Shown here: one piece after another, positions 11,731-24,487 of the stretch
Numbering within the stretch: the stretch's first letter is position 1
Layout: every line of letters begins with the position of its first letter
Assembly: GCA_948567375.1 (NCBI GenBank)
Contig: OX419760.1
Location: forward strand, 28,768,001 to 28,832,000
Reading direction: 5' to 3'
Length of the DNA: 64,000 bases
Origin: Lunularia cruciata
Lineage: Eukaryota; Streptophyta; Marchantiopsida; Lunulariales; Lunulariaceae
Notes under the pieces: model-generated
What the model was told of the DNA's origin: nothing
Databases searched by the model: none
The model's input: the letters and a program-made list of their open reading frames with translations, nothing else
Position numbers and translations under genes: made by a program

Positions 11731-12265
11731 ATCTCATCCAAGTGATCATGTGCCAAACAATCAAGCGGTAAGCAAAAAGCCTATCTAGCATCATCATGGA
11801 GTGAATGGGGCTCGTCCATGGAATAGACATGGACACAAAAAACTAGTCTCAAATAACTCAAAGATACAACATGCTTGAGATGCTAACCACTCCCACAAAT
11901 TGATTGATATCCTTGGAACGGTCAAAAAAGGGATAGAAGAAGTGAGCATAATCCCAAGTATCATTGTTGTCAATGTGTGTCCCAAGTAGTCCAATCATAG
12001 TTCTGACTCCATATTATCAGATTGGGACACAACACTTTGTTGGACTAGTTCCTATGAAATTGGGTAACATTTGGTTGTGAGAACGAGGAGCACAATTGCT
12101 CCAAGGAGAATGAAGATGGGTTAAAAAAGGAGAGATGGGATCCCACAAGGAGAAGTGAATTGAGTAGAACAACCTTGTTGTTACACTTGTGATTGAATTG
12201 TGCACCTAGCCATCAATTGTCACACTCATTTTTCAAGAGTCCCTTGATCTCCATACAAATGATTT
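11731..12265 (-). other. Possible 5' part of the LINE, or another repeat
   Basis: Minus-strand fragments such as WDPISPFLTHLHSPWSNCAP are open but not recognised. They may belong to the region upstream of the LINE RT or to unrelated repeat debris. Confidence 0.25.
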
Positions 12266-15200
12266 GTGAACAATATGGAGAGACAAATTGAAGAAGAGGA
12301 TGTGGAAAATACATCAGAAATGAATATTGCCAATAAATACACCTTGTGGCCTTATTGGCTCAATGGAGAAGCGGAAAAGTGGGGGAAAGAAGATAACAAG
12401 TGCACAAAGATTGAGGAAGACACACTCACAATTGATTATTGTAAATGGAGTCCTAAAAGGCAATCAAGTGAGAGTATTGATAGAACTTGGAGCAATAGAG
12501 AATTCATTGTCTCACTTTATTGAAGAAAGGTTGAGGATGGATCTAGAGAAGGATGAGAATGAAGAAATAGAATCATCTAATGGGCAGAACAAAGAGGATT
12601 GAATTGTTACTTGGAAAGGTAGCACTCTCTATAGGAGAGTATCAAGAAGCAATTAAGGGTGAGTAATATAATCATATCATTATATTGCAACCTTAGTAAG
12701 GTCATGGATGGAGCACTACAACCTTATGGTCAATTGGAGGAAGAAAGTAGTGAGAACACGCCAATGGAAGACATTGGGGGTTAAAGATAGAGCACATAGG
12801 TAAGAATTACCTCTTTATGTCACAAGGATAACAACTATTCCTAAGAAAAATAGATGTTTCATAAGTCTAATAAGAGAAGTCTAGAGTGCACAACTCCATG
12901 GACAAGTTCATGAGAAATTGAAAGATGTGGTCAATGAGTTTCAAGATGTCTTATAGGATGACCTACCCTCAGGATTACCACTAAAAAGGAGAGTAGACAA
13001 TAAAATCAAGATAATTTTTGCAAAGACATCTCCTTGTAAGGCCCCATATTTTTTATCACCTCTGAGTTGGAGGAATGTAAAGCTCAAATCAAGGATATGT
13101 TATAGAAAGGGTTTATCCAACCCAAAGTATCACCATATGGGACTCTTGTCTTGTTTGTGATGAAAAATGAGAATATAATGTGCATGTGCATTGACTATAT
13201 GAGCTTACATTAACAAATGATGAAGATAAAGTACCCTTTACCCTATATGGATGATTGGTTCAATCAACTCAATGGGGCAAAAAATTTCACCAAACTTGAT
13301 CTACAAAGCGGTTACCTAGATTTGGATTGCCTTTTGAACAAGGTATGGTCACCTTGAGTACTTAGTGATGCCGTTTGGCCTCACCAATGCACCAACCACT
13401 TTCATAAGTTTGATGAATGATATATTTTGTCCATACTTGGATAAATCTATTATCATTTTACTAGATCACATCATTGTCAACAATAGGATGATTATGGAAC
13501 ATAAGCAACATCTCCAAGAAGTCCATTAAATTATATGATAGAATCAATTGTATGTCAAATTCTCAAAGTGCAAGTTTGGCAAGTCTGAAGTAGACTACTT
13601 GGGGCATAGAGTAAGTGCTAAAGATATCCAAGTGTTAATGAATAAAATAGAGGCCATTAAAAAATGAATTGCCCTAGAAGATCAAACTCAACTCAAGAGT
13701 TTCTTAAGATTGATGGGGTTCTATCATTGAATTGTCAAGGACTTCTCCAAGGTTACATAACCTCTAATGCACTTCTAAACAAGAGTAGAAGTGGATGTGG
13801 AAAATTGCACAAGAATTGGGCTTTTAGGAATTGAAAGATGCATTACTACATGCACTAATCTTGAAATGGTATGACCCAAAATTTCCAATAAAGTTGGCTA
13901 CAAATGCATTAGGTGTAGCAATAAGAACAGTCTTACAACAAGAGTGGCATGACAGATGGCACCCAATGGCATATTTCTCTTGGATGCTATTACTACAAAA
14001 ATTCAACTTTCACACCACTAAACAAGAAGAGTTGGCCATTGTCATTGCAACCAAGCATTGGAAGCACTATCTTGGCAAGAAGGCATTTGTAGTAGAGATA
14101 ATCACAAACCTCTAGTATACCTCAAGACATTGAAAAATCTATCTTGTTGATGGATTTGGTGTGTAAAGTGGAGACAAGGTCCAATATGATAATCACATAT
14201 GTGGAAGGCAAGAAGCAACTTGTAGATGCATTCACCCAAATGCCTATGGCAAACAATCTGGTGGTAGAGGTCAAGATGAACCTTTAATTTGAGCCAAGGA
14301 TGCTTGTTGCTACAAAAACTAACCCATAGATTATAAGCATCACCAGTACCCAAGGACTCACTATTCATGATGGCATGTTATGGATCCCAGATAACATGGA
14401 TATAAGAACCATCATCCTAGTAGAATATCATGATTCTACCATTACAAGTCATGTTGGAGTGGATAAGACCTTGGATGCAGCCAAATGCCATAACTATTGG
14501 CCCAAGATGAGCAACAATGTGATGGAGTATGTTCAAAGTTATCTACTCTATCAACAAAATAAAACTTCTAATCAAGCTCTTGTAGAACTCTTTCAACTCT
14601 TGCCTACTCCTACCAATGTTGGGAACAAGTAAGCATGGATCTAGTTTGCAAATTGCCCAAGACCACCATAGGGTTTAACTCCATCGTAATCTTTGTTGAC
14701 CAACTCAACAAAAATGATTCATGTGCATCCTATCACTAAGGACGTGATTGCTCCACAATTAGCTCAATTGTACTTAGATGTAGTCTTTTTTCACCATGGC
14801 TTATCTCAAGTGCTCATCATTGATAGAGGCACTCAATTTCCACTTTGTTTTGGAGAACACTTGTTGGTTTCTTCAAAACCGAATTGGCCATGTCCATGGT
14901 CTACCATCCATAGACCAATGGCCAAACAAACCCTATTGGGGACATGCTTTGGGACTTCATCCTAGAAGAGAAAGAAAGGTGGGACACCTTACTTCCATTG
15001 GTAGAATTTACTTACAACAATTTAGTGAATGCATCCACACAGGTTACACTATTCTTCCTCATGTATAGAGAGTATCCTTCACACCTTTGAGTTTGATGAA
15101 GATCCGCCCAATATATACCAAGGTGGATGGTATCAACACTTTTGTTTCCAAAATCCAATAAAGAGTAGAGAATGCCAAACACATGTTGCAAATTGCCTAA

Positions 15201-15704
15201 AATCAATAGAAATAGTACGTAGATGCTTATTGTTGGCACATGGAGTTCAATGTTGAGAATCAAGTCTGGTTATCAACAACCAACCTCATTTTAGTTGACA
15301 CTTGCAAGCTCAACACTCATTTTATTGGGCCTTTTCTCATCCTTCATTGAATTGGTATAATGGCCTACCACCTTGAGCTACCACCACACATGAAATTCAT
15401 CAAGTATTCCATGTTTCCTTACTATGCATTTGCATAGTAAGGAACCTCAATTGTGCCACTTTCCTTCCATATAGAATTTTGACCTTGTCCAACACTCATT
15501 GATGACATGGAGGAATATGAAGGCAAACACATTCTCCATAAATGCATTTGGGGTACTTGCCATCTACGTGTGGAGTATCTTGTACATCGGAATGGGTACC
15601 CACTATATGAAGCAACATGGGAGCCAACAACCAACTTGAAAAATGCACCGGTGTTAATGAAATCTTTTGAGCAACAACTTCATAACAAAGACATTGCATC
15701 TTAA
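12266..15704 (+). pseudogene. Ty3/gypsy chromovirus gag-pol remnant
   Basis: Ordered remnants on the plus strand define a chromovirus. Near 12430-12560 is a retropepsin-like stretch, NGVLKGNQVRVLIELGAIEN, in which the expected D-(S/T)-G-A is altered. RT blocks at 12950-13550 read [42 protein letters not shown] and MPFGLTNAPTTF, with the YVDD-type box now LLDH. RNase H is at 13800-14115 (DPKFPIKLATNALGVAI, QEELAIVIATKHWKHYL). The integrase HHCC region is at 14375-14632 (KTLDAAKCHNYWPKM), with its cysteines lost. The integrase core is at 14640-15070, and a chromodomain is at 15507-15704. Frameshifts and stops throughout make it inactive. The 3' LTR follows at 15718; no 5' LTR was found, so the element is truncated on the left, probably at the LINE boundary. 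Confidence 0.85.
15507..15704 (+). CDS. Chromodomain, C-terminus of chromovirus integrase
   Basis: The open stretch reads EYEGKHILHKC, then VEYLVHRNGYPLYEATWEP, then TNLKNAPVLMKSFEQ. This is the (Y/E)-x-V-E-x-I-L...EYLVKWKGY...TWEP...L pattern of chromodomains that close chromovirus integrases and are thought to steer integration to histone-marked chromatin. It is the best preserved part of the element. It stops 14 bp before the 3' LTR, as expected. Confidence 0.8.
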   Translation: MEEYEGKHILHKCIWGTCHLRVEYLVHRNGYPLYEATWEPTTNLKNAPVLMKSFEQQLHNKDIAS

Positions 15705-15717
15705 AAGAAGGGAGAGT

Positions 15718-16256
15718 TGTAATACAAATAACTAGACATGCCATCTAGAGGTGAAAATTGGCTTGGTGACATCTAGAAGGATGTTATGTATGATGGGTTA
15801 GTTAGATCAGATAGAAGTGTCACCAAAAGAGTACTTCTACTCATAGGGTAAGAGCCAAAAAATAGCCAACAAACATTAGAGTCAAATTTAGAGGTCTAAA
15901 CTGATGAATTAGGCCTAAAAAATGTGCACATTTCCCTTCTAATGGAAGAAAGTTTGGCCTTTTGTCCACCCATGTTTGTCTTGTTGAGAGCTTTCCAACG
16001 GTACATCACTTAAGCAATTTGGAAATTCTTACAAGAAGATTCTCTTTGGTTAAAGATGGTTTGAGAAACTAGATAGGATTAAAACCAACATGTCACCAAT
16101 CCATGTATCGATCCAAGGGTTGAGCTTCCTTTTGGGGGAGTCCACTTTGCTATATAATATAGTCAAGGTACTCCTTTGGAGCATCATAGATTGAGTGCAA
16201 AGCTTTGTGTTTTTTCTTGTCTTTCTCTTAAGGTCTCCTATCCTCAGAAGATTACA
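15718..16256 (+). repeat. 3' LTR of the chromovirus
   Basis: Starts TGTAATAC and ends GATTACA. It is preceded by a purine-rich tract (AAAAGAAGGGAGAGT), the expected polypurine tract. It aligns over its length with the LTRs at 27502-28257 (same strand) and 16267-17002 (opposite strand), but lacks the ~200-bp internal duplication present in those two. Confidence 0.8.
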
Positions 16257-16266
16257 CTTTGGTGTG

Positions 16267-17002
16267 TGTAATACTCTGAGGATAAGAGAAGAGAGAAAAC
16301 ATAGATTACACACTCAACATTTGGTGCCCCAAAGGAGCACCTTCTCTTTATTATATAAACAAAGAGAATCTCCTCCAAGGAAGCTCCACCATAGGATTAG
16401 GCACACAGATAGGTGACATGTCAGCAAGCTCCACCCTTGGATTACTTACTTGGATGGGTGACATGTCAGTCTAGGTCCTATTTGGTTGGTCAAACACGCT
16501 TTGACTGGAGGGAATATTTTAGGGAATCTTCTTGTAGGAGTATCAGAATCACATAAGGTACCATTAGAAAGCTCTTGACAAGACAAATCAGGGGGGAGGG
16601 AAGGCAAACCTTTCCTTTTTTTGGGGGAGGGGGGTCTGCACATTTTCAAGGCCTAATTCATCTATTTAGGCCTCCCAAATTGCCTTCAAAGATTTCAAGC
16701 ATATTTTAATTCCTACTCTATTAGTAAAAGTCCCCTTTTGGTGATACCTCTTTCTGATCTATTTATTCCATCATGTGTAATATCCTTCCACATGTTACCA
16801 AACCAATTCTCACCTTTAAATCATATGTCTAGCTATTGATTCTAAGGTTCTCAAGTCTATTTTGGTTTTTTCTCTATTAGTAGAAGTACTCTTTTGGTGA
16901 TACTTCTATATGATCTATTTTGAAAATCATGTATAACATCATTCTAGATGTTACCAAACTAAATTTCACATCTAGATCATATGGCTAGCTCTTGGTATTA
17001 TA
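16267..17002 (-). repeat. Inverted solo LTR of the same family
   Basis: Reverse complement of the LTR family at 15718 and 27502: read on the minus strand it starts near 17002 (TATAATACCAAGAGCTAGCC) and ends ...AGTATTACA at 16267. Only about 10 bp separate its end from the end of the chromovirus 3' LTR. No internal sequence of the same element adjoins it, so it is a solo LTR or a rearranged end. Confidence 0.75.
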
Positions 17003-17280
17003 GTGTGTACCTATCTATATATAGTAAGGGTGGAAAGGTACTCATTGTCCTTTCATTTGCAATTATCTTTCTATCAATGAGTTCTATAGTGAGCAATGGT
17101 TGGAGTCTTGAAGTTACTTTGGAATTTTAGCCTTAAAGAAGTGTGATGGAGTTGAGGTCCTTTGTCTTCTTGGTCCCATGGTACACTATTTTAATACCAA
17201 TCACAAGTTCATCTTGAATGAAAGACAAACTAGCCAACATTTAGAGTTTCATTGTTGAGATCTCTTTAGAAGGTAAGAAT
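17003..17280 (+). repeat. 5' LTR end of the second gypsy element (truncated)
   Basis: Aligns with 24240-24480. Shared motifs are AGGGTGGAAAGGTACTCAT, GAGTTCTA(T/C)A(G/A)TGAGCAATGG, TTTTAGCCTT and TTTG(T/C)CTTCTTGGTC. Only the last ~240 bp of the LTR remain; the rest is replaced by the inverted LTR to the left. Confidence 0.65.
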
Positions 17281-20212
17281 ATCTTTCCTGTAAAATTCCA
17301 TAGTAGGTAGAAGGAGGCTATGAGGACTCACTTGGAGAGAACATTAGAGGAGGAGAGAGATAAACTTATGTTAAAGAACTTGGATCCATTTGTATATTTT
17401 GTAGTTTATTATAATGTTACTCAGGTGGTATTATATATCTTGTATACATGAGAGGATTTGGATAGATTTTGTAAGGTGGATTGAAAATTTTAGAGATCAT
17501 GTTCATTTTTGGAAAAAGTCAAGTTTGAGATCTAGACTTTAAATTTTTATAGATAATATTTTAGTTTTCCTTCAATTTTGATACTTGGAATTACTATGAG
17601 ATTCATTACATGCATCAAGTTTAAAGTTTTGGAGTAGATAGGGTTAATTGATCCCAAAAGCTATATGGTCTTTGGAAATTTATAAAGAGCTGGCCATTTC
17701 TTATTTTCAATTTTGATTTCCTTGAGGCCTTTAAAAGAAATTAAGTGGTAGATAGGCTATATTTTAGCCTAAATTCAAAGATAGATCACTTTTAAAGGGA
17801 GAGTTACAAAATATTGAAATTAGGAGTTGTTTTTTGATCAAATTTAAGAAGATGTGTGTTGATAGAAAGGTACATAGGCCACATGGCTCAATCAAAAGAG
17901 CTAAAATTTTGCAAGGGAGAATATTCTAAATTGGTGATCATTATGCAAAATTTCAAAGGAGTGACACATACTATTTGGAAGAATTGATTGACATTGTGAG
18001 GACTGGTCATTTTGGGAGAATTGAGTTCTCATGCATGAGGAGTGTGAAAATAACCAAAAGCATGTTTCATGGGTTAGAGTCATCTTGGGAGCATGGAAGG
18101 CCATCAAGAGTGGAAATTAAGGTTATTTTAGGTTCTCCAAGGGGTTAAGATATTAGAAGTGGATGATTTGATGAAAAAAACATTTGGAGTAGAATTTGAA
18201 GAGAGTGTTGAAAGGATTCAAAAACCTTCATGATCTAAAAGGAAAGAATGATTCTAAGTTTTTTTTATGTGGAGAGAAGGGACACAAGGCAATTTCATGT
18301 CTATTGAGCTTGGAAAGCAAGAAATTGAGAGAAAGTAGAGGTTAACTTGACATGGGATTGCATGTTGGACCTTCTTCACTAAGATTGAAAGTGAGGAGAT
18401 CTAGGACTGAGTTTTGCAAGATTTGTGGAGTGGAAAGATTTCAAAAGAGCCATGAGTGTAGTGAAACAATAGCATTTTTGGAGACCTTGGTGAAAGATAA
18501 TGAATAAAATCTTAGTATTGTTACAAAGAAACTTCATTTTTCAAGTAGTTCTTAAGATTAGTTATGAAGATAATATTCTGGTTGATGGATAAACTATCCA
18601 TGAAATTTTGCTTAATTTGCACCTTTGGATCTGATCATCCAATAGAAATTGTAAAGCAACTAAAACCTTTTGTATTACCTTGGATGGACTTCTTTCAAAT
18701 AGTGTTAGTCATATATATACTCTATTAGTTATCTAATGAGAAAAAAGAAAAAATATAGAGATGAAGAAGGTAGTTAGGAGCTAAGATGAGAAAACTATCA
18801 ATTTTCTTTAGAGGATAGAGAAGATATAGGGGTGAGATTTTCTTTATGAGAGACTTCAAGAGAGCTTGCATAAGAAACAATGAGACGAGGAAGAATGAGT
18901 GGGTCTCATTACTATTGGATTTCTTTGAAGATGTAGTTCTTATATGCTATGAGTCAAAATACCAAAAGAAAAAGATAAGAGCTAGTCAAGAGGAATTTTT
19001 TGGGAGGGTTTGACTATTGCACCATTTGAGAAATTTCTATTGGATGAAAGTGATGAGATATTGACGAGTGAATTTAATTCCTCATGCAAGGAAATAGAGA
19101 GAAAGTGAAAGCTTATGTAGAAAGAGTGGAGAAGTTAGAGTCTCAATTCATATAATGTTAAGAAAGAATGGAGATGATGCGGAGACTACTATGATTGGGA
19201 TAGGAGCCATGCTCACTAATAATTTCTTAGGCGGGTTGAAACCACATATTCAAAGTAAGATGAGATATGAGAAACCTTCTAGGGTAGAATCTATCAAGAT
19301 TGTAGTTTGGAAGGGGATGAGAATGATTTGGTTGTGATGAAAGTTGTACATACCTAAAACTATGTTGGAGCTTTTTATCCTTTGGTGGCAAGGGTTGAAC
19401 TACAAGTATTAGTTACTTTGGTTCTTTCACCTCCATTGAAAGATCCGCTTCCACCATCATGGAGCAACTTGTAAATCTCAAGATCAATGCAGTGCAACTA
19501 CGGGAGAAGAGATATGTGAACCAAAATTTTGGGAGAGTGCCAAGGGGTTATGGGAAATATCCATATAAAGGAGGCCCACCAACTAGCAATTTCAATTATA
19601 CAAATTGACTTGGTTGTAGAGGTAGAGGTCACATCCAAAAGAATTGCCAAAATTCTACTTATCATAGAGGAAGGTGTTATGATGAAACCAATAGAGAGAA
19701 GGAGGGAGGAGGTGAACCTAAGTAGCTCATACTCCAGATATAGCTTAGGGGATAGCAGCATCCATAGATCTGGTCGAGAGCAAGTATGAGAAGGAGGAAT
19801 GCTCAAACTCCAAAAGTCTTCACTTGGAGCTTTTGGCACAAGAGAATAAGAAAGCTTGTTTTGTAAATTATGTATATTCTCTCAATATTTTCTCCTAACA
19901 AGGATAGTCCTGTGCCTACTAGGATTACTTGCCCAAGCACTTCAATTCCATCAACAAAAAAGATTGCAAGGAAGAAGTTGGAGATGGTAAATTTCTTGAT
20001 CTCAATGTAACAATGAGACTAGAATGTGTTGGAGGGTGTTGGTAGTCATAACTCTAACATCCCAATGGGCCAACTGATTGCTTTGAATCCTACCTTGAGG
20101 AAGGAGCTTAGGGATGGTCTGAGTTCTAAAAGGAGCAAGAGAAAGAAGAAAGGAAAGGAGAAAGCTCTAATATCAATGGGAGTGGGAGATGCAAAACCAA
20201 CATCATGGGAGG
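17281..20212 (+). pseudogene. Gag region of the second gypsy element, degenerate
   Basis: Zinc-knuckle-like fragments are visible: FFLCGEKGHKAISC near 18260-18300, and CRGRGHIQKNCQ near 19615-19650 followed by HRGRCYDE. Between them, 19155-19337 reads FLGGLKPHIQSKMRYEKPS, a gag signature (FLxGLKPxIQ). The two knuckle regions may mean two overlapping or nested gag remnants. Stops are frequent. I see no other gene in this stretch. Confidence 0.6.
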
Positions 20213-20700
20213 TGTAACAATATGGAGTTTCTCGATGAAGTTAGTCGGGCTTACGAAGTAGCACATAAGACAAAGTAGCCTAGAATATTCCGGAAGTATC
20301 TAGGAAGCTTCTTGGGAAGCTTCCTGGTTAGCTTAGCTTGCACCTTAAGTAAGTAGCTTCTAGAAGGAAGCTTCTAGAAGGAAGCTTCTAAGCTTCTAAC
20401 TAGCTTAGCTTGCACGCCAAGTAGGCAGCTTCTAGAAGGAAGCTTCTTTAAAAGCTTCCTAGTTAACTTGGCTTGCATTCTAAGAAAGCGGCTTGAGGAA
20501 GCTTCTCAAGGGCCTTGTATGTTACCTATAAATACCAAAGCCAAAGCTCATGCTAGGCATTAAGAGTTTTCCTTCATTCAAGTGTCCCAATGTGAGTTTC
20601 CATTCTCCTATTTCTCTCCTTGAATTTGGTCATTTATAGGAGGCTTGTGAATATACCTCCAAGATTGATGTGTTGGTGACTGGTCACAACATCAAGGATG
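20213..20700 (+). repeat. LTR-like insertion with heat-shock-element cluster
   Basis: A sequence starting TGTAACAATATGG interrupts the second gypsy element between its gag/protease remains and the RT-preceding region (which resumes by about 20980 with FEEIFCKFIYVFAF). It has a TATA-like CTATAAATAC at 20526-20535 and a dense set of GAA/TTC units upstream. A possible 3' end (TCACAACA) lies near 20691, but no target-site duplication confirms either border. It could be a solo LTR of another family or part of the host element. Confidence 0.5.
20283..20505 (+). promoter_or_regulatory. Cluster of perfect heat-shock-element motifs
   Basis: Heat-shock factors bind inverted nGAAn units (nGAAnnTTCnnGAAn). 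Seen directly: GAAtaTTCcgGAA at 20283-20295; GAAgcTTC at 20304-20311 and 20316-20323; TTCtaGAA at 20358-20365; GAAgcTTCtaGAA at 20367-20379; GAAgcTTC at 20381-20388; TTCtaGAA at 20430-20437; GAAgcTTC at 20439-20446 and 20498-20505. Two are complete three-unit elements. The cluster ends about 20 bp upstream of the TATA-like box. Heat responsiveness is inference. Confidence 0.6.
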
Positions 20701-20929
20701 CACTTGATGTAGGATTCACGGTGAAAGTCATTACAAACAAGCAAGAAGTTTGATTGGTGAGTATGATAGACAAGGTGGTAGTGTTGGTTATGGGGATTCA
20801 AAAATCTCATGACCTTCTAAATCTTGAAAAATCTCCAAATCTCTAAATATCTAAGTCTCCAAAAATCTCATGACCTTCCAAATCTTCCAATATCCCTTGT
20901 TTGCCATGGATTTTGTGCCAAAGGTAGAG

Positions 20930-23784
20930 TTTTTGAAGACTTGATAAATTGCAAATGATACTTGCGGAGATAAAGAGAAGACTATCTACCCTCAAGTATG
21001 GTCTAAATTATTCACAAGGAAGATAAGGTAAGATTTGAGGAGATTTTTTGCAAGTTTATTTATGTGTTTGCTTTTAGTACAAGGATCTCAAGGAAATCAC
21101 CTTGGAGTGGCACCAAATAAAGGTGCAATCACATGCAAGACTAGTTTATTAAAAGTAACATTGCATTAGCACACCCATAACTTTGATTGTAAAGGAGGAG
21201 ATTGATAAGCTCAAAGAGGTTGGGATTATCTTTAAGGTGATAACATTCAAAATGGATATCTTTAATTATGATGAAGAAGAATGGAAAGATTTTGGTATAT
21301 GTGTGGATTACAAGAAGCTTAATATTATTACTAAGAAAGACTACTACCCTTGGCTATCTATTGATGAGATCTTGGAGGAGGTTGAAGTCATGAGAAGTAC
21401 AATTTTGGAGGTGGTTATAGTTGTTTTAACCAAATCAAGATTGCACTAGAGCACCAAAACCTCACCACTTTCACCACAACTTGGAGGAATCATACTATTG
21501 AGATAATGCCCTTTGAACTTTTTAATGCTCCAAGCACATGTCAATGGTTCATGAACAAAGTATTTGAACCTTTCTTTGGGAAATTTGTGAGAGATCTCAT
21601 TGATGATTTTTGTGTTTATGTGAGTAAAGAGGTGCACTTTGGGCTCTAGATCAATGTCTTACAATTCTTGGATGAAAAAAATGCATCACTCAACCCAAAG
21701 AAATGCATCTTTAGTTGTGAAGAAGTTTACTTTTTGGGTGTATCATTTCCAAGGATAGAATATGAACGGATTCTAAAAAGGTGAGCAAAATCTTAGTGCT
21801 CCATTACTTTCAAACTTGACAAAGTTATGCCAATTCTTGGAGATGGTCGGGCACTATAGCAAGCTTTTTTCTCATTTTTCACAAGGCTTATGCATTGACC
21901 ATTAATATGAAGAAGTGTGTAAAATACATGGTGATTTTGGAGAACAAAAATGCTCTTAAAGCTTTTAAGGAGCTCAAGCAATCATTTGTTATGGCCTCAA
22001 TTCTTGCTAAACTTAATTGGAGTAAACCTTTCATCCTTTACAATAATGATTCCAATGTAGCTATAATATGTACTCATTGTCAGCTAGACCAAGATGGGTA
22101 TGATCATCTAATGGCTTATGCTATTAGACAAATTTTCTTAGCAAAGATAAACTATTCAATCATAGAAATGGAAAGGTTGGTAGTGATTTTTGGTCTCAAG
22201 AAGTTTTTACACTACTTGATTGGAAAGAATTCACCATTGTCACAAATCACAAGGCTTTGAAGTATATCTTCAACAAGCCTCGTGTGGATGGAAGGCTAGC
22301 AAGGTAGATGATATTCCAATTTGAGTATGATTATACCATTGAGAATAGTCCTTGGAAGAAATATATTAATATTCACTTGTTATCTAGAGCTTATGATCAT
22401 TATGGAGTTGAGCCAATGAATTTTTCCTTCTTGGATGAGGACCTCATGATAATCTCAATCATCCAAGAGGTTCCAATGGATTACAAGGCAATTGTGGACT
22501 TTGTTACAAGAGGTAACTATCCGGATGGGATGCATGTTAGGGAGAAGAAGGAACTTGCAGCAAGATTTAGACCTTAAAAATGGTGGAGGATATCCTTTTC
22601 CACTAACAACCATATAGTCTACCTCAAGTAGTAATGGGTAAGGAAGTGTCTATCTTACTCATGAAGGAGTTTCATGATGGTTTGGTATGTTGGTGTCACT
22701 TTGCAAGAAAGATGACCACTTTCAAGATTCTAGATGTAGGTTACCAATGGAGAGGGATTTTCAAGGATTTTCTTGATTATTGCGATCCTTGTAATGTTTG
22801 TCAAACTCTTTCTAGAAAGTCTACTTCCACTTTGCCTCTTAGATCAACTCTATTGCTATGACCTTGTTAGAAGCAAGGAATTTATTTTTAGGCCCTCTTA
22901 ATAGCTCCAAGGAACAATTGGTACATTGAGATAGTTATTGATTACCTTACCAAGTGGGTTGAGGCTAGAACATTGAAAGACAAGAATGAAGATGAAGTTG
23001 GTAGATTTCTTTATGAATGCATAATCATTAGATTTGGTTATCTATTATAATTGGTTTCTGATCAAGGAAAATATTTTATAGGAAACATCCCTATAGCCAT
23101 GCTACAACATTTATCTATCACACATAGAGTGACTATATCCTATAAGCCAAAGTCCAATGGCTTGTTAGAGAGGACCTATTAGACCTTGTGCATGATGTTA
23201 GCTAAAGATGCAAAAGTAGAAGGAGCTAAACATAATTGGGATAAGAGCAATTATGTGATTTTGTGGAAATATAAGACAACTATGGAGACACCACAAGGTA
23301 TTTTCTATTTTATTTGGTATATATTATTCAGTCTAATTTACCTATTCTCTTTTATCTTCATACCTGTCAAAACATACACGGGAAATTGTAGAAGGCATAA
23401 AGAGTTGATGCAAAGAAGTCAAGGAAAGATCAACTTATGGAATTGGAGAAAGCAAGAGCAATTGCTATGGTTCAAATAGAGAAAGCCCAAAGGAAACAAA
23501 AGTACAACTATGACAAGAGGCAAGGCAAGAAGAAGGTGGGGCTCTTCAAACAAGGTGATTATATAATGTTGTTTGATTCCATTTGATTTAATGAGAAATA
23601 AAGAAGCTTTTGCCTGAGTACTTTGGATCTTTCATAATGGAGAAGTTATGAGGCAACTACACCTCTCAAGGAGTTGGGAGGAAGACACTTTGAAAGGATT
23701 AGCCATGACAAGTTGAATTAATATCAAAGAAAGTAAAGAGATCTTAGCTCCAAGGACAAAGTGAAATCTTAGTCCAAAGGTAAA
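20930..23784 (+). pseudogene. Pol region of the second gypsy element
   Basis: Ordered fragments: RFEEIFCKFIYVFAF (about 21030), then RT from 21183 (KEEIDKLKEVGIIF, CVDYKKLNIITKKDYYP, FELFNAPSTCQWFMNKVFEP, DDFCVYVSKE). RNase H-like sequence runs 21895-22260 (LNWSKPFILYNNDSNVAI, AYAIRQIFLAKINYSIIEME). Then PRVDGRLAR and FQFEYDYTIENSPWK at 22280-22350. The integrase HHCC-like region is at 22634-22861 (ILDVGYQWRGIFKDFLDYCD, CNVCQ), and the core at 22900-23250 (IDYLTKWVEARTLK, LVSDQGKYF, SYKPKSNGLLER). Multiple stops make it inactive. It is distinct from the chromovirus at 12266; no chromodomain was seen. Confidence 0.8.
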
Positions 23785-24487
23785 TGTAATAGCCATATGT
23801 GCATATATGCTCTATGGGGATATTTAATTTGGTATTGCAAGAATTTGAAAGATAGTATTTATATAGATTATAACCAAGCTTCTACATTAGTTATGATTTG
23901 CTAAAGTTATCCATAGCCTAGATAGAGGTGATCTTACTTTAGAGGAAGTGGAAAAGATGAGTACCATTACGTTAGATTCTAATGTATTAGCTTTGTATTA
24001 TTCTTGGCTTTGACAAAAGAGTACAAAACTCTTGGATCCACAAACCTATTTGGTGTAGATTATTCTATAGTCCAAAGATAGCCCGTATGAAATAATCATT
24101 GACTTAATTTTTAGGTTAGGAAAATACCACATGCTTAGAGGATTATTTTCATGAGCATAGATATTTGTTGAATTTTGAATTTGTATGATTTTTTGGCTCA
24201 ACAACTTGAATTACTTTGGTAATAGGTAAGTTTGGTATGAAACTATCTCACAAGTATATAAACTGAGGGTGGAAAGGCACTCATAATCATTCCATTTGCA
24301 ACTATATCTCTATAATTGAGTTCTACAATGAGCAATGGCTTGAGTCTTGGAGGTGCCTTGAAATTTTAGCCTTGGAGGAGTCTGATGTAATTAGGGTTCT
24401 TTGCCTTCTTAGTCCATGGTGTGCTACCTTAATACAGATTTGAGGTTCATTCTCAAAGGGGAGACAAGCCAACTCACAATGCACGAC
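23785..24487 (+). repeat. 3' LTR of the second gypsy element
   Basis: Begins TGTAATAGCC after the pol remnants and includes the region aligned with the truncated 5' LTR at 17003-17280. Its right edge abuts the copia-type LTR that begins near 24488, so the junction is a rearrangement or truncation. Confidence 0.6.
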
